Counted from the stretch's first letter, positions 8,055 to 16,968 are shown. The stretch: 64,000 nt of DNA from Streptomyces cavernae (GCF_004023625.1 NZ_RPDJ01000015.1:229416-293415); one strand, 5' to 3'. The notes: generated by a model from the letters alone, not told the origin. Made by a program: numbers and translations.

Positions 8055-8068
8055 TTGGTCTGTACCAA
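8055..8068. promoter_or_regulatory. DasR-like operator (dre-like), site 2
   Basis: TTGGTCTGTACCAA, a palindrome with 5-bp perfect arms, matches TGGTCTAGACCA at all but two central bases. It lies 74 bp upstream of the GH3 start codon and so is close to where a promoter for that gene must be. Two dre-like sites about 110 bp apart in one control region strengthen the case for regulation by a GntR/DasR-type repressor. Confidence 0.5.
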
Positions 8069-8141
8069 ATGGGAACCCCATGCCGTCGACCCGAGACGTC
8101 CGCGGCATGGACGCGCGAGCTCTATCCGAAAGGCGCACTCG

Positions 8142-9710
8142 ATGCTCTCCAGCAAGAACAGCAAGGAGGTGCGCCGGCTGGCGCTCTCCGTCCTGCAGCC
8201 GGGGTTCGTGGGTACCGAGGCGCCGGAGTGGGTACTGCGAAAGATCGGTGACGGGCTGGCATCCGTCGTGCTCTTCGGCCGCAACATCGTCTCGCTGGAA
8301 CAGGTTGCCCGGCTGACCGGACAACTTCGTGCGGAGAACCCCGAGTTGATCATCGCGATCGACGAGGAGGCCGGCGACGTCACCCGGATCGAATCCGCGA
8401 CCGGCTCCACCAGGCCGGGCAACTTCGCCCTGGGAACGGTCGACGACAGTGACCTGACCGAGGCCGTGGCCGCCGATCTGGGACGCCAGCTGCACTCGGC
8501 CGGGATCAGCCTCGACTACGCGCCCAGCGCGGACGTCAACTCCAACCCCGACAACCCGATCATCGGGGTCAGGTCCTTCGGCGTCGACCCCAAGGTGGTG
8601 TCCCGGCATACCGCCGCCTGGATCCGGGGCCTCCAGTCGGGCGGGGTCGCCGCCTGCGCCAAGCACTTCCCCGGTCATGGCGACGTCGCTGTCGACTCCC
8701 ACCATGGTCTGCCCACCTACGGCGCGGGCCGCGAACAGATCGCCGCCGAGGCCCTGCCCCCGTTCCGCGCCGCCGTGCAGGCGGGCGTGCGCGCGGTGAT
8801 GACCGGCCACCTCCTGGTCCCCGCCTACGACCCCGACCTGCCCGCCACGCTCAGCCGGCGCATCCTGCTCCAACTCCTGCGCGAGGAGCTCGAGTTCGAC
8901 GGCCTGATCGTCACGGACGCCATCGAGATGGGAGCAGTGGCCGACCGCTACGGGATCGGCGGGGCCACGGTGAGGGCCGTCGCCGCCGGTGCCGACGCCG
9001 TCTGTGTCGGCGGCGAGAACGCCGAGGAGACCACCGCCCGTATGCTCACCGACGCTCTCGTCGCCGCCGTCGGATCCGGGGAGCTCACCGAGGAACGACT
9101 CCAAGAGGCGGCCGGCCGCGTCCGGGAGTTCGCGTCCTGGTCGTCGGGCCTGGGCACGACCGGCCCCCTCGGCACCGACGGCACCGACCGCTCTGGCACC
9201 GGCCTTACGGCCACCCCCACCGACATCGGCTTTACGGCCGCCCGCCGGGCCATCCGGCTGGCCGGAGCCGCACAGCATGCGCTGCCCCTGTCCGCCGCGC
9301 CGCACGTGGTGGAGCTGGTGCCCACCACCAACCTGGCCATCGGCAAGGAGACCCCCTGGGGTGTCGCCGGCCCGCTGGGTGAGCGACTGCCCGGAACCAC
9401 CTCCGTCCGGGTGCACCAGGAGCTGAGTTCCCGGGCCACCGCCCTGCGGACACAGGCGCTGGGGCCCGCCTCGGGACGTCCCCTGGTCGTCGTCGTCCGG
9501 GACGCCTCCCGCCACGCCTGGATGGCGCAGGCCCTCGGGGACCTCGTCGCGGCCCGTCCCGACGCGATCGTCGTGGAGATGGGCCTGCCCGGCACCCCCG
9601 TCCCGGGAGTCGTACAGATCTTCACGCACGGCGCCACGACCGCCTCCGGGGTGGCGGCGGCGGAAGTCCTGGCGGGTGTCCGTCAGCCCGCCGTCTCTGA
9701 GCGGGGGTGA
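8142..9710 (+). CDS. GH3 beta-N-acetylglucosaminidase (NagZ/Nag3-like)
   Basis: A 522-residue family 3 glycoside hydrolase of the two-domain actinobacterial type. In the TIM barrel, KHFPGHGD (174-181) and DSHHGLP (185-191) form the substrate site and His/Asp dyad that is diagnostic of N-acetylglucosaminidases in this family. IVTDAIEMGA (256-265) carries the nucleophile Asp at about 259. A C-terminal domain follows an acidic/Thr-rich linker near 345-365. No signal peptide is seen, so it probably acts inside the cell on chitooligosaccharides or cell-wall sugars. The start is ATG 8142 with GAAAGG eight bases upstream; a longer frame from TTG 8055 would run through the operator and is rejected. 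It is divergent from the dioxygenase operon and preceded by dre-like sites. Confidence 0.9.
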   Translation: MLSSKNSKEVRRLALSVLQPGFVGTEAPEWVLRKIGDGLASVVLFGRNIVSLEQVARLTGQLRAENPELIIAIDEEAGDVTRIESATGSTRPGNFALGTVDDSDLTEAVAADLGRQLHSAGISLDYAPSADVNSNPDNPIIGVRSFGVDPKVVSRHTAAWIRGLQSGGVAACAKHFPGHGDVAVDSHHGLPTYGAGREQIAAEALPPFRAAVQAGVRAVMTGHLLVPAYDPDLPATLSRRILLQLLREELEFDGLIVTDAIEMGAVADRYGIGGATVRAVAAGADAVCVGGENAEETTARMLTDALVAAVGSGELTEERLQEAAGRVREFASWSSGLGTTGPLGTDGTDRSGTGLTATPTDIGFTAARRAIRLAGAAQHALPLSAAPHVVELVPTTNLAIGKETPWGVAGPLGERLPGTTSVRVHQELSSRATALRTQALGPASGRPLVVVVRDASRHAWMAQALGDLVAARPDAIVVEMGLPGTPVPGVVQIFTHGATTASGVAAAEVLAGVRQPAVSERG

Positions 9711-9741
9711 GCCGGCACTCGCCGTACCCCGCCCCGGCCTG

Positions 9742-10087
9742 TCACCCCAGGTATGCGGGGGCGACAGCCGAAGTCATCAGCCGGCGGGCCGTGCCGGTGC
9801 CGTCGGCGCGGATGGTCCACAGGTCCGAGCCGTAGTCGCCGGGGAGGGCGTAGACGAGGATTGAGCCGTCGGCCCACCGGGCCTGGTCGTCGATGTTGCG
9901 CTGCTCGGCGGTCGGGGTCTCCTTCAGGGTGCGCACGTTGAGGACGTACAGCCGCCAGGGGGCGTCGGGCGAGGCTCCCTTGAGGCGTTTCCTGTACGCG
10001 GTCCGGGTACCGTCGGGCGAGAGTGAGGGGCATTCGACGTTGCGGTGGAGGGTGGTGAGGGTGTGTGCGGCGACGTCGCCGCGGCTA
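9742..10087 (-). pseudogene. C-terminal fragment of a TolB/PD40-like beta-propeller protein
   Basis: About 115 codons ending in a normal stop, with the recognisable repeats LSPDGTRTAYRKRL, WRLYVLNVRTLKE, DDQARWADGSILVYAL and SDLWTIRADGTG, all typical WD40-like PD40 blades. The 5' part of the gene is missing: upstream the sequence changes into a fragment of another gene on the opposite strand. No start with a ribosome site exists, so it is a remnant. Confidence 0.7.
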
Positions 10088-10097
10088 CTCAACGCTG

Positions 10098-10376
10098 CGA
10101 TCCGCCCGAGGGATTCGGTGCGACGTGGGAGTACGACGGTGACGTCAGCTGGATCGAGCCGCGGCTGACCGAGGCCCCCGAGGGCGGGACCCGCTTCGAG
10201 CTCGACCACATCATGCGTGTGGACGACAACGCGCGCTGGGCGGAGTTCGGCCCCGGCGCGGTCGGCATCGGCTGGGAGATGGGCCTCGTGGGCTCACGCT
10301 CCACCTCCGGACCGGGGCATCCGTGGACCCGAAGGAGGCCATGGCCTGGTTCGGGAGTGAGGAGGGGCGCCGCTTA
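10098..10376 (+). pseudogene. Fragment of an SRPBCC (AHSA1/START-like) domain gene
   Basis: The frame encoding GATWEYDGDVSWIEPRL, GGTRFELDHIMRVDD and WAEFGPGAVGIGWEMGL matches the middle of an SRPBCC protein. Near 10290 the frame shifts, and the continuation SVDPKEAMAWFGSEEGRRL is readable in another frame up to the point where a MITE-like repeat begins. Both ends are missing, so it is not functional. Confidence 0.65.
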
Positions 10377-10466
10377 GGGCTTGCCGATAAATAATTCGTC
10401 GGCGAGCATCGCTCCTGAGCTGCGGTGTCAAGACCCGGAGCACGCAGGTTATTTCCCGGCAAGCCC
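10377..10466 (+). repeat. 90-bp MITE-like element, family A, copy 1
   Basis: Begins GGGCTTGCCG and ends CGGCAAGCCC, with TTA on both sides as a likely 3-bp target duplication. A second copy at 31266-31355 matches it closely, but only as the reverse complement. It carries no coding capacity. The family B repeat begins immediately after its right TTA. Confidence 0.7.
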
Positions 10467-10469
10467 TTA

Positions 10470-10630
10470 GGGGTCCTTTCACTATGCCCGCCCGGGTCGC
10501 GTGGTCTGGCACCGCTCCCCCAAGCTCTCGGCTGCGCTCGAGCAGGGGGCACCCCCATCGCCGCGTTGCCAAAAGGTCCTAGTAGCTCCGCTACGAGGAC
10601 CTTCCGGCGCCTTGCGATGCACGGCACCAG
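10470..10630 (+). repeat. Palindromic MITE-like repeat, family B, copy 1 (right end missing)
   Basis: Starts with the terminal sequence GGGGTCCTTTCACTATG, then the shared core with a CCCCCAAGCTCTCGG / CTCGAGCAGGGGG hairpin and GCCGCGTTGCC. It matches the intact copy at 31359-31559 up to GCACGGCACCAG and then diverges, so the right terminal repeat is lost. It is non-coding. Confidence 0.75.
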
Positions 10631-11048
10631 TCCGGCGAAGGAGTGAGTCCTCCGGCCGCCCTGCTGTGGTGCGGGGGCACGTCATCCGGTCCGGAGGCGG
10701 ACGCCCCGGCACCTCGACGGGCAGGTCATTGGGGCAGCCGCCCCGAAGAGGCGGACAGGGCCGACGCCGCGAATCCTTACGAGACCCTGACGAGGCACCC
10801 CAAGTCCTCTCACGCGCTTGTCCCATCCGTAACTCTGGTGACGAAGTCACACCAGGGTGGCGGGACTTGAGGACTCCTGCGAACCATCAGTGATCAAGTG
10901 CAGCACTGGGCCGGTTTCCACGAACCCCGTCGAGCCTTCTCTGTCGGGCTCGCCCGGGACGCCCCACGCCGGCCGCACCCGGAGTTGATCCGATGCCGGC
11001 GCAGGTGCCCGTGACTTCGGCAGGCAAGCAATCTCAGAGGAGTCGGCA
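10631..11048. other. Gene-free stretch upstream of the DUF1996 gene
   Basis: No supported gene is seen in these 418 bp. A hairpin lies at 10833-10856 (CTGGTGAC / GTCACACCAG with a one-base-pair bulge). The ribosome site of the following gene (GAGGAG) is at the right end. A promoter is expected here but no convincing -35/-10 pair was found. Confidence 0.5.
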
Positions 11049-12581
11049 ATGCGACGCAACACGCGCAAGCGATCGAAGACGACCCGCCGGGCCATCGCCG
11101 CTCTGGCGGCGACCGCCCTCGGGGCAGGGGGACTGGTGGCGGCGAATGTGTATGCCTCGGCCGGTGAGAACGGTGGTGGCAACACCACCAAGAGTTCGCC
11201 CCAGGACCAAGCGAACCAAGTCCTTGCGGCGGGGGCCACCACCATCGACTGTCCCGATGTCGGCAACCGGCTGCGGCAGGTGCCTGACCAAGCCAGGGCC
11301 GAGGTCGACAGGGAGCTCGCGCTGCTGGACCAGCAAGTCGCGGATGCCTACCAGCGGTTGCAGAACTCGGCCCAGGCCATACGGCAGGACGGCAACTTCG
11401 CCGACAACGCCATCATGGGCCCGCTCCAGGACAAGCGGACCGCGACCATCGACCGCATCGCGATCGCCATCGGCCGTACGGCCGACCGGCCGCAGGGCCT
11501 TGAGTCCCTCGCGGCCTGCACGCTCCGTGCCGCCGGAGACCAGGCGGACACCGGTAACGGCGAGGGCGGCGAGAGTCAGAACGGGCAGGGCCCAGGCCAG
11601 GGCGAAGGTCAGGGCCAGGACCAGGGGAACGGGCAAGAGGAGCCCGGCAACAACGGGCAGGCCGGAAACGGTCCGGTCGCCGCCGACTTCGTGGACATCA
11701 CCACCGTCCAGCCCAACGTCAACAGCTCGCAGCGGCAACAGAACGCCTCGCTCGGCAAGTTCACCACCGACTGCGGAGTGAACGCGAACAAGCTGTACAA
11801 CACCGACAACATCATCGTCGCCCCCGGTGTGGAGAACGGGGCGCACCACACGCACGACTACGTCGGTAACCAGGCGAACGATGCCTTCGCCGACAACGAG
11901 GACTTCGCGGCGGGCGAGACGACCTGCCAGAACCAGGGTGACAAGTCGTCCTACTACTGGCCGGTTCTCCGGCTGCAGGACGGCACCCGGGAGTTCGACG
12001 CCGACCAGCCGGGCGGTGGCGCCGAGGGCAACGCCGGCAGGATCCTCACGGCCTCGCAGGTGACGCTGGAGTACGTGGGCAATCCGAGCAGCGAGGTCGT
12101 GGCGATGCCCAAGTTCCTGCGGATCATCACCGGAGACGCCAAGGCGTTCACCAACGGAACGGCCAATGCCAACGCCGCATGGAGCTGCACGGGCTTCGAG
12201 GACCGGCAGCTGACGGACAAGTACCCGATCTGTCCCGAGGGCAGCAGCGTCGTCCGGACATCCAAGTTCCAGAGCTGCTGGGACGGCCAGAACGTCGACA
12301 GCGCCAACCACCGTGATCATGTCGCGTTCGCCGACCCGGCAACCGGTGCCTGCCCGAACGGCTTCAAGGCCATTCCGCAGCTGGTGCAGCGCCTGGTGTA
12401 CGACGTGGACGCGCCCAGTATGAACGACAACGGCCGGTCGAGCGCTTTTTACGCGGTGGACGGCTTCCCGGAGCAGATGCACAAGCCGATCACCGACCAC
12501 GGAGACTTCGTCAACGTCTTCGACGAGCAGCTGATGAACACCATGGTCGAGTGCATCAACACCGGCCGGGAGTGCCAGTGA
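11049..12581 (+). CDS. Secreted DUF1996-domain protein
   Basis: A 510-residue exported protein. The N-terminus has a basic n-region (MRRNTRKRSKTTRR) and a hydrophobic Ala/Gly/Leu segment to about residue 36. Residues 50-160 are a helical region, followed by a low-complexity Gly/Gln/Asn linker (about 170-210, NGQGPGQGEGQGQ). The C-terminal 300 residues form the DUF1996 domain: FTTDCGVN, HHTHDYVGN, SSYYWPVLR, and several paired Cys residues. The family is widespread in fungi and actinomycetes, secreted, with function unknown; the conserved His/Asp and Cys pattern suggests an extracellular enzyme or binding domain. The start ATG is preceded by a GAGGAG ribosome site. A short membrane-oxidoreductase remnant follows directly. 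Confidence 0.88.
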   Translation: MRRNTRKRSKTTRRAIAALAATALGAGGLVAANVYASAGENGGGNTTKSSPQDQANQVLAAGATTIDCPDVGNRLRQVPDQARAEVDRELALLDQQVADAYQRLQNSAQAIRQDGNFADNAIMGPLQDKRTATIDRIAIAIGRTADRPQGLESLAACTLRAAGDQADTGNGEGGESQNGQGPGQGEGQGQDQGNGQEEPGNNGQAGNGPVAADFVDITTVQPNVNSSQRQQNASLGKFTTDCGVNANKLYNTDNIIVAPGVENGAHHTHDYVGNQANDAFADNEDFAAGETTCQNQGDKSSYYWPVLRLQDGTREFDADQPGGGAEGNAGRILTASQVTLEYVGNPSSEVVAMPKFLRIITGDAKAFTNGTANANAAWSCTGFEDRQLTDKYPICPEGSSVVRTSKFQSCWDGQNVDSANHRDHVAFADPATGACPNGFKAIPQLVQRLVYDVDAPSMNDNGRSSAFYAVDGFPEQMHKPITDHGDFVNVFDEQLMNTMVECINTGRECQ

Positions 12582-13050
12582 CCGTGACGCGCTGAGCCGT
12601 CGGGGGGCCTGCCTCGCCAAGCGGTTGTCGGTGGCTGTCCTGGTCGCCGCGGCTGTCTTCGAGGTGTCCACCGGCCTGCTGAACACCGTCCAGTGGTATC
12701 CGTGGCCGTTCTCCTTCGTGCCGGTGCACTATGCCGTGGCCTGGCTGCTGGCGGGGGCGCTGATGCTGCACATCGCGGTCAAGGCGCCCGAGATCCTGGC
12801 CCATTGGAACCGCCGGTCACCGGGCACACTGGCCCTGCCGGCGGAGGAGGCGGCCGACCGGCGTTCGCTGCTGACCGCGGTGGCCGCCGCGGTGGGGGCG
12901 GTCACCGTGACCACGGTGGGCCAGTCCTTCACCCCTCTGAAGGATCTCGTTCTGTTCGCGCCGCGCCATCCGGACCACGGCCCGCAAGGTCTGCCGGTCA
13001 ACCGGACCGCCGCCGCAGCCGGGGTCGGACTGATTTTGGCCGAGCCGTGA
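12580..13050 (+). pseudogene. N-terminal fragment of a sulfite-oxidase-like molybdopterin oxidoreductase (membrane part)
   Basis: The frame encodes two hydrophobic segments (LSVAVLVAAAVFEVSTGLLN; FVPVHYAVAWLLAGALMLHIAVK) and then LPAEEAADRRSLLTAVAAAVGAVTV and GPQGLPVNRTAAAAGV. This is the cytochrome-b-like N-terminal membrane portion seen before the catalytic domain in actinobacterial sulfite-oxidase-like proteins. It stops exactly where the molybdopterin domain should begin. There is no good start: the only one is a TTG at 12625. The catalytic part is lost. Confidence 0.6.
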
Positions 13051-13451
13051 GCGTCGTGCGCGTGCTGTCCGGCGTGGCCGGTGCGGCGCTGATGGGCGTC
13101 GGCGTTTGCCTGCTGCTGGACGTGCGCGACCTGACGGGTGTGCTGGTCTGGCTGGGCGGGGCCGTGGTGCTGCACGACGCGCTGATCGCGCCGCTGGTCC
13201 TGCTCGTCGGGCTGGTGCTGGTACGGGTTGGTGCGCGTGGGCCGCTGCGGGGTGCGTTGTTGGTCGCGGGCGCGTTGACGGCGGTGGCGCTGCCGGTGCT
13301 GCTGCGCCCGGGGAAGCCGGCCAACTCCTCGGCCCTGCCGTTGGATTACCCGCGCAACTGGCTCCTGGCGCTGGTGGCGGTGGCGGTGGCGACGGTCTTC
13401 GTGCTGGCCGTGCGGGCAATCAGCCGCATCCGGCGGCGGCCACGTTCGTAA
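13047..13451 (+). CDS. Small integral membrane protein, function unknown
   Basis: A 134-residue protein with four hydrophobic segments (about 3-23, 32-55, 64-82, 103-122) and a basic C-terminus (RAISRIRRRPRS). The GTG start at 13047 overlaps the TGA of the preceding remnant, so it may once have been translated together with it. No motif points to a function. It may still be expressed if the upstream fragment is transcribed. The stop codon abuts a family B repeat. Confidence 0.6.
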   Translation: MSVVRVLSGVAGAALMGVGVCLLLDVRDLTGVLVWLGGAVVLHDALIAPLVLLVGLVLVRVGARGPLRGALLVAGALTAVALPVLLRPGKPANSSALPLDYPRNWLLALVAVAVATVFVLAVRAISRIRRRPRS

Positions 13452-13564
13452 GGGGTCCTTGCACTATGCCCGCCCGGGTCGACGTGGTCTGGCACCGCTC
13501 CCCCAAGCTCTCGGCTGCGCTCGAGCAGGGGGACCCCCATCGCCGCGTTGCCGAAAAGCCCTAG
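13452..13564 (+). repeat. Family B MITE-like repeat, copy 2, cut off at an IS5-family element
   Basis: Starts GGGGTCCTTGCACTATG and follows the common core to GCCGAAAAGCCCTAG. In other copies this point reads CCTAGTAGCTCC. The IS begins exactly at this CTAG. The repeat does not resume on the far side of the IS, so its right half has been lost. Confidence 0.7.
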
Positions 13565-13637
13565 GGCGCGTATCGAGTCGTGATCAATTTGCGGGATGTG
13601 CCTTCGTGGCACGGTCCGGTCCGATAGACGGTCTTAC

Positions 13638-14135
13638 GTGACGCGAGTGCAACTGACCGATCTGGATTGGGAGTTCATCGAGCCGTACCTGCCGATCGGC
13701 GAGTACGGCCCGTACCCCGAGCGACTGCGGCAGCAGTTCGAGGGCGTGATCTGGCGGTTCAAGACGGGCGGGCAGTGGCGGGAGATGCCGACGGAGTTCG
13801 GCGCCTGGTCGACCGTCCACAACCGCTTCCGGCAGTGGCGTGACGCCGGCGTCTTCGAGGCCCTGCTGGAGGGCCTGATCACGATAGCCGCGAAGCGGGG
13901 TGAGGTGGACCTGCCCCTGGTCAGCATCGACTCCACCACCGCCCGAGCCCACCACGACGCGGCCGGGATGCACCTCGCCGAGGACGTCGTCACCGCCCTG
14001 GAGAAAGCCGCGGCCGAGGAGGAGAAGGCCAGGTCAAAGGGGGCGGCCTCGAAGAGTGAAACGGGCAAGAGACCGAAAGTGATCCCGCGCTGGAAGAACG
14101 ACGACGCATCCGGCGTCGGCGGAAACTCCGGCTGA
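13638..14135 (+). CDS. IS5-family transposase, frame 1 (N-terminal part)
   Basis: A 165-residue frame starting at GTG 13638 with LTDLDWEFIEPYLPI, the usual helix-turn-helix opening (DUF4096), then FKTGGQWREMPTEFGAWSTVHNRFRQW. PLVSIDSTTARAHHDAAG holds the first Asp of the DDE catalytic triad. The frame ends a little after the region where frame 2 takes over. The complete enzyme needs a -1 shift in the overlap at about 14085-14135, as in other two-frame members of the group. Confidence 0.85.
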   Translation: MTRVQLTDLDWEFIEPYLPIGEYGPYPERLRQQFEGVIWRFKTGGQWREMPTEFGAWSTVHNRFRQWRDAGVFEALLEGLITIAAKRGEVDLPLVSIDSTTARAHHDAAGMHLAEDVVTALEKAAAEEEKARSKGAASKSETGKRPKVIPRWKNDDASGVGGNSG

Positions 14136-14641
14136 AGGCCGCCCTCCTCGGACGCTCCAGAGGCGGGCAGACCAGCAAGGTCTACCTCGCCGCCGACCGC
14201 AAGTGCCGCCCGCTGGCGTTCATCCTGACCACAGGCCAGGCAGCGGACAGCCCGCAGTTCATCCCCGTCCTGAAGAAGGTACGGGCACGCGGGCCCGTCG
14301 GTCGACCCCGCATCCGGCCGGACGCGGTCGCCGGGGACAAGGCGTATTCGTCCCGCGGAAACCGCGCCCACCTGCGCAAACGCCGTATCAAGGCGGTCAT
14401 CCCGGAGAAGAAGGACCAGGCCGCCAACCGGAAGAAGAAGGGCTCCAGAGGTGGCCGACCCGTCAGCCACGACGCCAATCTCTACAAGGAGCGGAACACC
14501 GTCGAACGCCTGATCAACAAGCTCAAAGCATGGCGAGGCATCGCCACCCGATACGACAGGACTCCCGACAGCTACCTCGCCGGTCTCCACCTGCGCGCCT
14601 CGATGATCTGGATCAAGGACCTCACCAGGACCACCCGATGA
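14087..14641 (+). CDS. IS5-family transposase, frame 2 (catalytic C-terminal part)
   Basis: In the -1 frame relative to frame 1. It reads RRKLRLKAALLGRSRGGQTSKVYLAADR, then AVAGDKAYSSRGNR with the second catalytic Asp and LYKERNTVERLINKLKAWR with the catalytic Glu, ending RTTR at the TGA inside the terminal repeat. It has no good start of its own. It is expected to be made as a fusion with frame 1 through ribosomal frameshifting; the left boundary given is approximate. Confidence 0.8.
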   Translation, partial: ALEERRRIRRRRKLRLKAALLGRSRGGQTSKVYLAADRKCRPLAFILTTGQAADSPQFIPVLKKVRARGPVGRPRIRPDAVAGDKAYSSRGNRAHLRKRRIKAVIPEKKDQAANRKKKGSRGGRPVSHDANLYKERNTVERLINKLKAWRGIATRYDRTPDSYLAGLHLRASMIWIKDLTRTTR

Positions 14642-14706
14642 TCACGACTCGATATGTCCCTAGGTGACGCGCTGAGGCCGGACGCCAAGGGCGGGCAGGA
14701 GTTGAG

Positions 14707-16968
14707 TCAACGGTCAACCAGCCGTGGACGCGGGGCCTCACCCGTGGATTCCGCGTCGGTGCCGACCGGGCCGCGGGGAAGCATCCGGTCCAGCCACTTC
14801 GGCAGCCACCAGTTGGTCCGGCCGAGGAGTGTCATGGTCGCCGGTACCAGCACCATGCGTACGACCGTGGCGTCGATGAAGATCGCGGTGGCCAGGCCGA
14901 GCCCGAACATTTTGGTGGAGGGGTCCTCGGCGACGGCGAAGGACAAGAAGACCGCCACCATGATGAGGGCGGCCGAGGTGATGATCCGGGCGGTGCCCGA
15001 GACGCCCTCAACGATCGCCGTGCCGTTGTCGCCGGTGCGCAGGTACTCCTCGCGTACGCGGGAGAGGAGGAACACCTCGTAGTCCATCGACAGGCCGAAC
15101 AGGATGGCGAAGAGGAACATCGGGATGAACGACACGATCGGAACCGTCGCTTCCAGCCCGATGAGTGCGCCTCCCCAGCCCCACTGGAAGACCGCGACCA
15201 TGATGCCGTAGGCCGCGCCGATGCTCAGCAGATTCAGCAGTACCGCCTTGAGCGGTACGAGTATCGAGCGGAAGACCAGCATCAGCAGCAGGAACGACAT
15301 CGCCAGCACGGCGGCGACGAACACCGGCAGGCGTTGGCTGGTGCGTTGGCCCACATCGGACAGGCTCGCGGCGGCGCCGCCGACGTGGGCCCTGGCCGGG
15401 CCGTCCCCGATCGCCGCGGGCAGCACGTCCGTGCGCAGCCGGGCGATGGTGTCGGCCGTGGCCTTGTCCTGAGGGCTGGTGGTCGGGAACACCACGAGGG
15501 TCGCGATGCCGGTGGCCCGATCGATGTGCGTCGGCGCGACGGATGCGATGCCCGGATCCGCCGCGACCGCCCCGACGAGTCGGTCCAGCACTCCCGGATC
15601 ACCGGCGGGGTCCGCGGCGATGACGAGGGGACCGTTGGTGCCCGGGCCGAAGCCCTCGGCGACGAGATCGTAGGCCCGACGCTCGGTACGGCTCTGCGGC
15701 AGTGAGCCGTCGTCGGGCAGGCCGACGCGCAGACCGAGCACGGGCAGCGTCGCGGTCAGCAGCAGCCCCGCCGCGCCGACCGCGTACGGCACCGGGTACC
15801 GGCTGACGTGCCCGATCCAGCGACGCCACCCGGCGGCGTCGGCGGCGCCTGCCGCCGGGTCCTGCCGCCGTGCGAGTCGGCCCAGCTTCCTGGTCTGCAG
15901 AGCCCGGCCGACCCGGCTGGCCCGGGCCAGGCGTGGGCCGGCGGCGCCGAGGAAGGCCGGCAGCAGCGTCACCGACGCGACCACCATGGTCAGAACGACG
16001 ATCGAGACGGCGAGCCCGCCCACCGTCATGAACGGTACGTTCGCGACCGCCAGGCCGAGGATCGATACGACGACGGTGCCGCCGGCGAAGACCACGGGCC
16101 TCCCCGCCGTGGCCACCGCTCGCCCCGCCGCCTCGCGGGGATCGAGCCCGCGCGCGAGGTACTCCCGGTGCCTGGCGAGCACGAACAGCGCGTAGTCGAT
16201 GCCCACTCCGAGCCCGACCATGCTGCCCAGGACAGGGGCGAAGGTCGGGACGTCCGTCACCCCCGCCAGTACCGTCATCGTGGCAACCCCGACGGTCAGC
16301 CCGAAGACCGCCATGCCGATCGGCAGCGCGGCCGCGACGAGCGAACCGAACGCCAGGAACAGGATCGCCGCCGCGGCGAGGAGGCCGATCAGCTCGCTCA
16401 CGCCGCCGTCGGAGCCGGAGAAGGCGTAGAAGAGGTTCCCGCCCATCTCGATGCGCAGGGGCAGTTCGGCGCGCAGCCGGTCGCCGAGACCGACGAGGGC
16501 GTCGAGGTCTTCGGCCGACAGCCGGCTCTGGTCGGGGTACTGCACCCGGACGACCGCGATCCGCCCGTCGGCCGAGACGAGGCCGCCGCGCACGGCCTTT
16601 CCCCCGCCTGCGTCGAGTGCCCCAGCCGGGTCGCTCGTGCCGAGCACGTGCGGCAGCCGCTTCACCTCGGTCTGCAGCCGCGTGAGAGCGGTGCGCGCGC
16701 TGTCGTGGTCGAAGAACGTCGCAGCGCCGTCGAGGGGGGTGACGACCACTTGGGCGGTCATCCCCTCCTGGCCGGTGCCGGCCCGCTCGATCAGTTCCGC
16801 GGCCCGTTGGGAGTCCAGTCCCGGAGCGGTCATCGAGTCCGCGGTCCGCCCGCCGATGGCGATCGCGGCGAGGACGGCGAGCGTGGCGGCGACCAGCCAT
16901 GCCGCGATCACCCGCCAGGGATGGCGGGCGGCACTTGCGCCCAGGCGCAACAGGGCTTTCGAGAGCAT
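14707..16968 (-). CDS. MMPL/RND-type membrane exporter
   Basis: A 753-residue transporter with two similar halves, each with one N-terminal helix, a large outside domain and five clustered helices. The first half ends near the basic linker LQTRKLGRLARRQDPA. GVGIDYALFVLARHREYL and GLSMDYEVFLLSRVREEY are the paired helix-4 motifs whose acidic residue carries the proton current. MMPL proteins export lipids, siderophores or polyketides. The ATG at 16968 with a GGAGG site is chosen; the frame is open for 340 more codons upstream but that overlaps the divergent kinase gene. It lies head to head with a two-component pair, 175 bp away, which probably controls it. Confidence 0.92.
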   Translation of the reverse strand: MLSKALLRLGASAARHPWRVIAAWLVAATLAVLAAIAIGGRTADSMTAPGLDSQRAAELIERAGTGQEGMTAQVVVTPLDGAATFFDHDSARTALTRLQTEVKRLPHVLGTSDPAGALDAGGGKAVRGGLVSADGRIAVVRVQYPDQSRLSAEDLDALVGLGDRLRAELPLRIEMGGNLFYAFSGSDGGVSELIGLLAAAAILFLAFGSLVAAALPIGMAVFGLTVGVATMTVLAGVTDVPTFAPVLGSMVGLGVGIDYALFVLARHREYLARGLDPREAAGRAVATAGRPVVFAGGTVVVSILGLAVANVPFMTVGGLAVSIVVLTMVVASVTLLPAFLGAAGPRLARASRVGRALQTRKLGRLARRQDPAAGAADAAGWRRWIGHVSRYPVPYAVGAAGLLLTATLPVLGLRVGLPDDGSLPQSRTERRAYDLVAEGFGPGTNGPLVIAADPAGDPGVLDRLVGAVAADPGIASVAPTHIDRATGIATLVVFPTTSPQDKATADTIARLRTDVLPAAIGDGPARAHVGGAAASLSDVGQRTSQRLPVFVAAVLAMSFLLLMLVFRSILVPLKAVLLNLLSIGAAYGIMVAVFQWGWGGALIGLEATVPIVSFIPMFLFAILFGLSMDYEVFLLSRVREEYLRTGDNGTAIVEGVSGTARIITSAALIMVAVFLSFAVAEDPSTKMFGLGLATAIFIDATVVRMVLVPATMTLLGRTNWWLPKWLDRMLPRGPVGTDAESTGEAPRPRLVDR

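Larger units (their letters stand above)
13561..14663 (+). mobile_element. Complete IS5-family insertion sequence
   Basis: About 1.1 kb bounded by CTAG on both sides (13561-13564 and 14660-14663), which fits a 4-bp target duplication. The terminal inverted repeats share TATCGAGTCGTGATCA: left end GGCGCG plus this, right end its complement followed by TGTCC. It carries two overlapping transposase frames offset by -1. A fragment of its 3' end is found again at 19081-19145. Confidence 0.88.

Noticed and set aside
7824..9629. 601-codon open frame on the minus strand across the GH3 gene
   Set aside because: It is the antisense of a gene with clear catalytic motifs; its translation is low-complexity Gly/Arg/Asp sequence, a product of extreme GC bias.
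11034..12686. 550-codon minus-strand frame over the DUF1996 gene
   Set aside because: The plus strand has a signal peptide, ribosome site and a known domain; the antisense frame is an artefact of codon bias.
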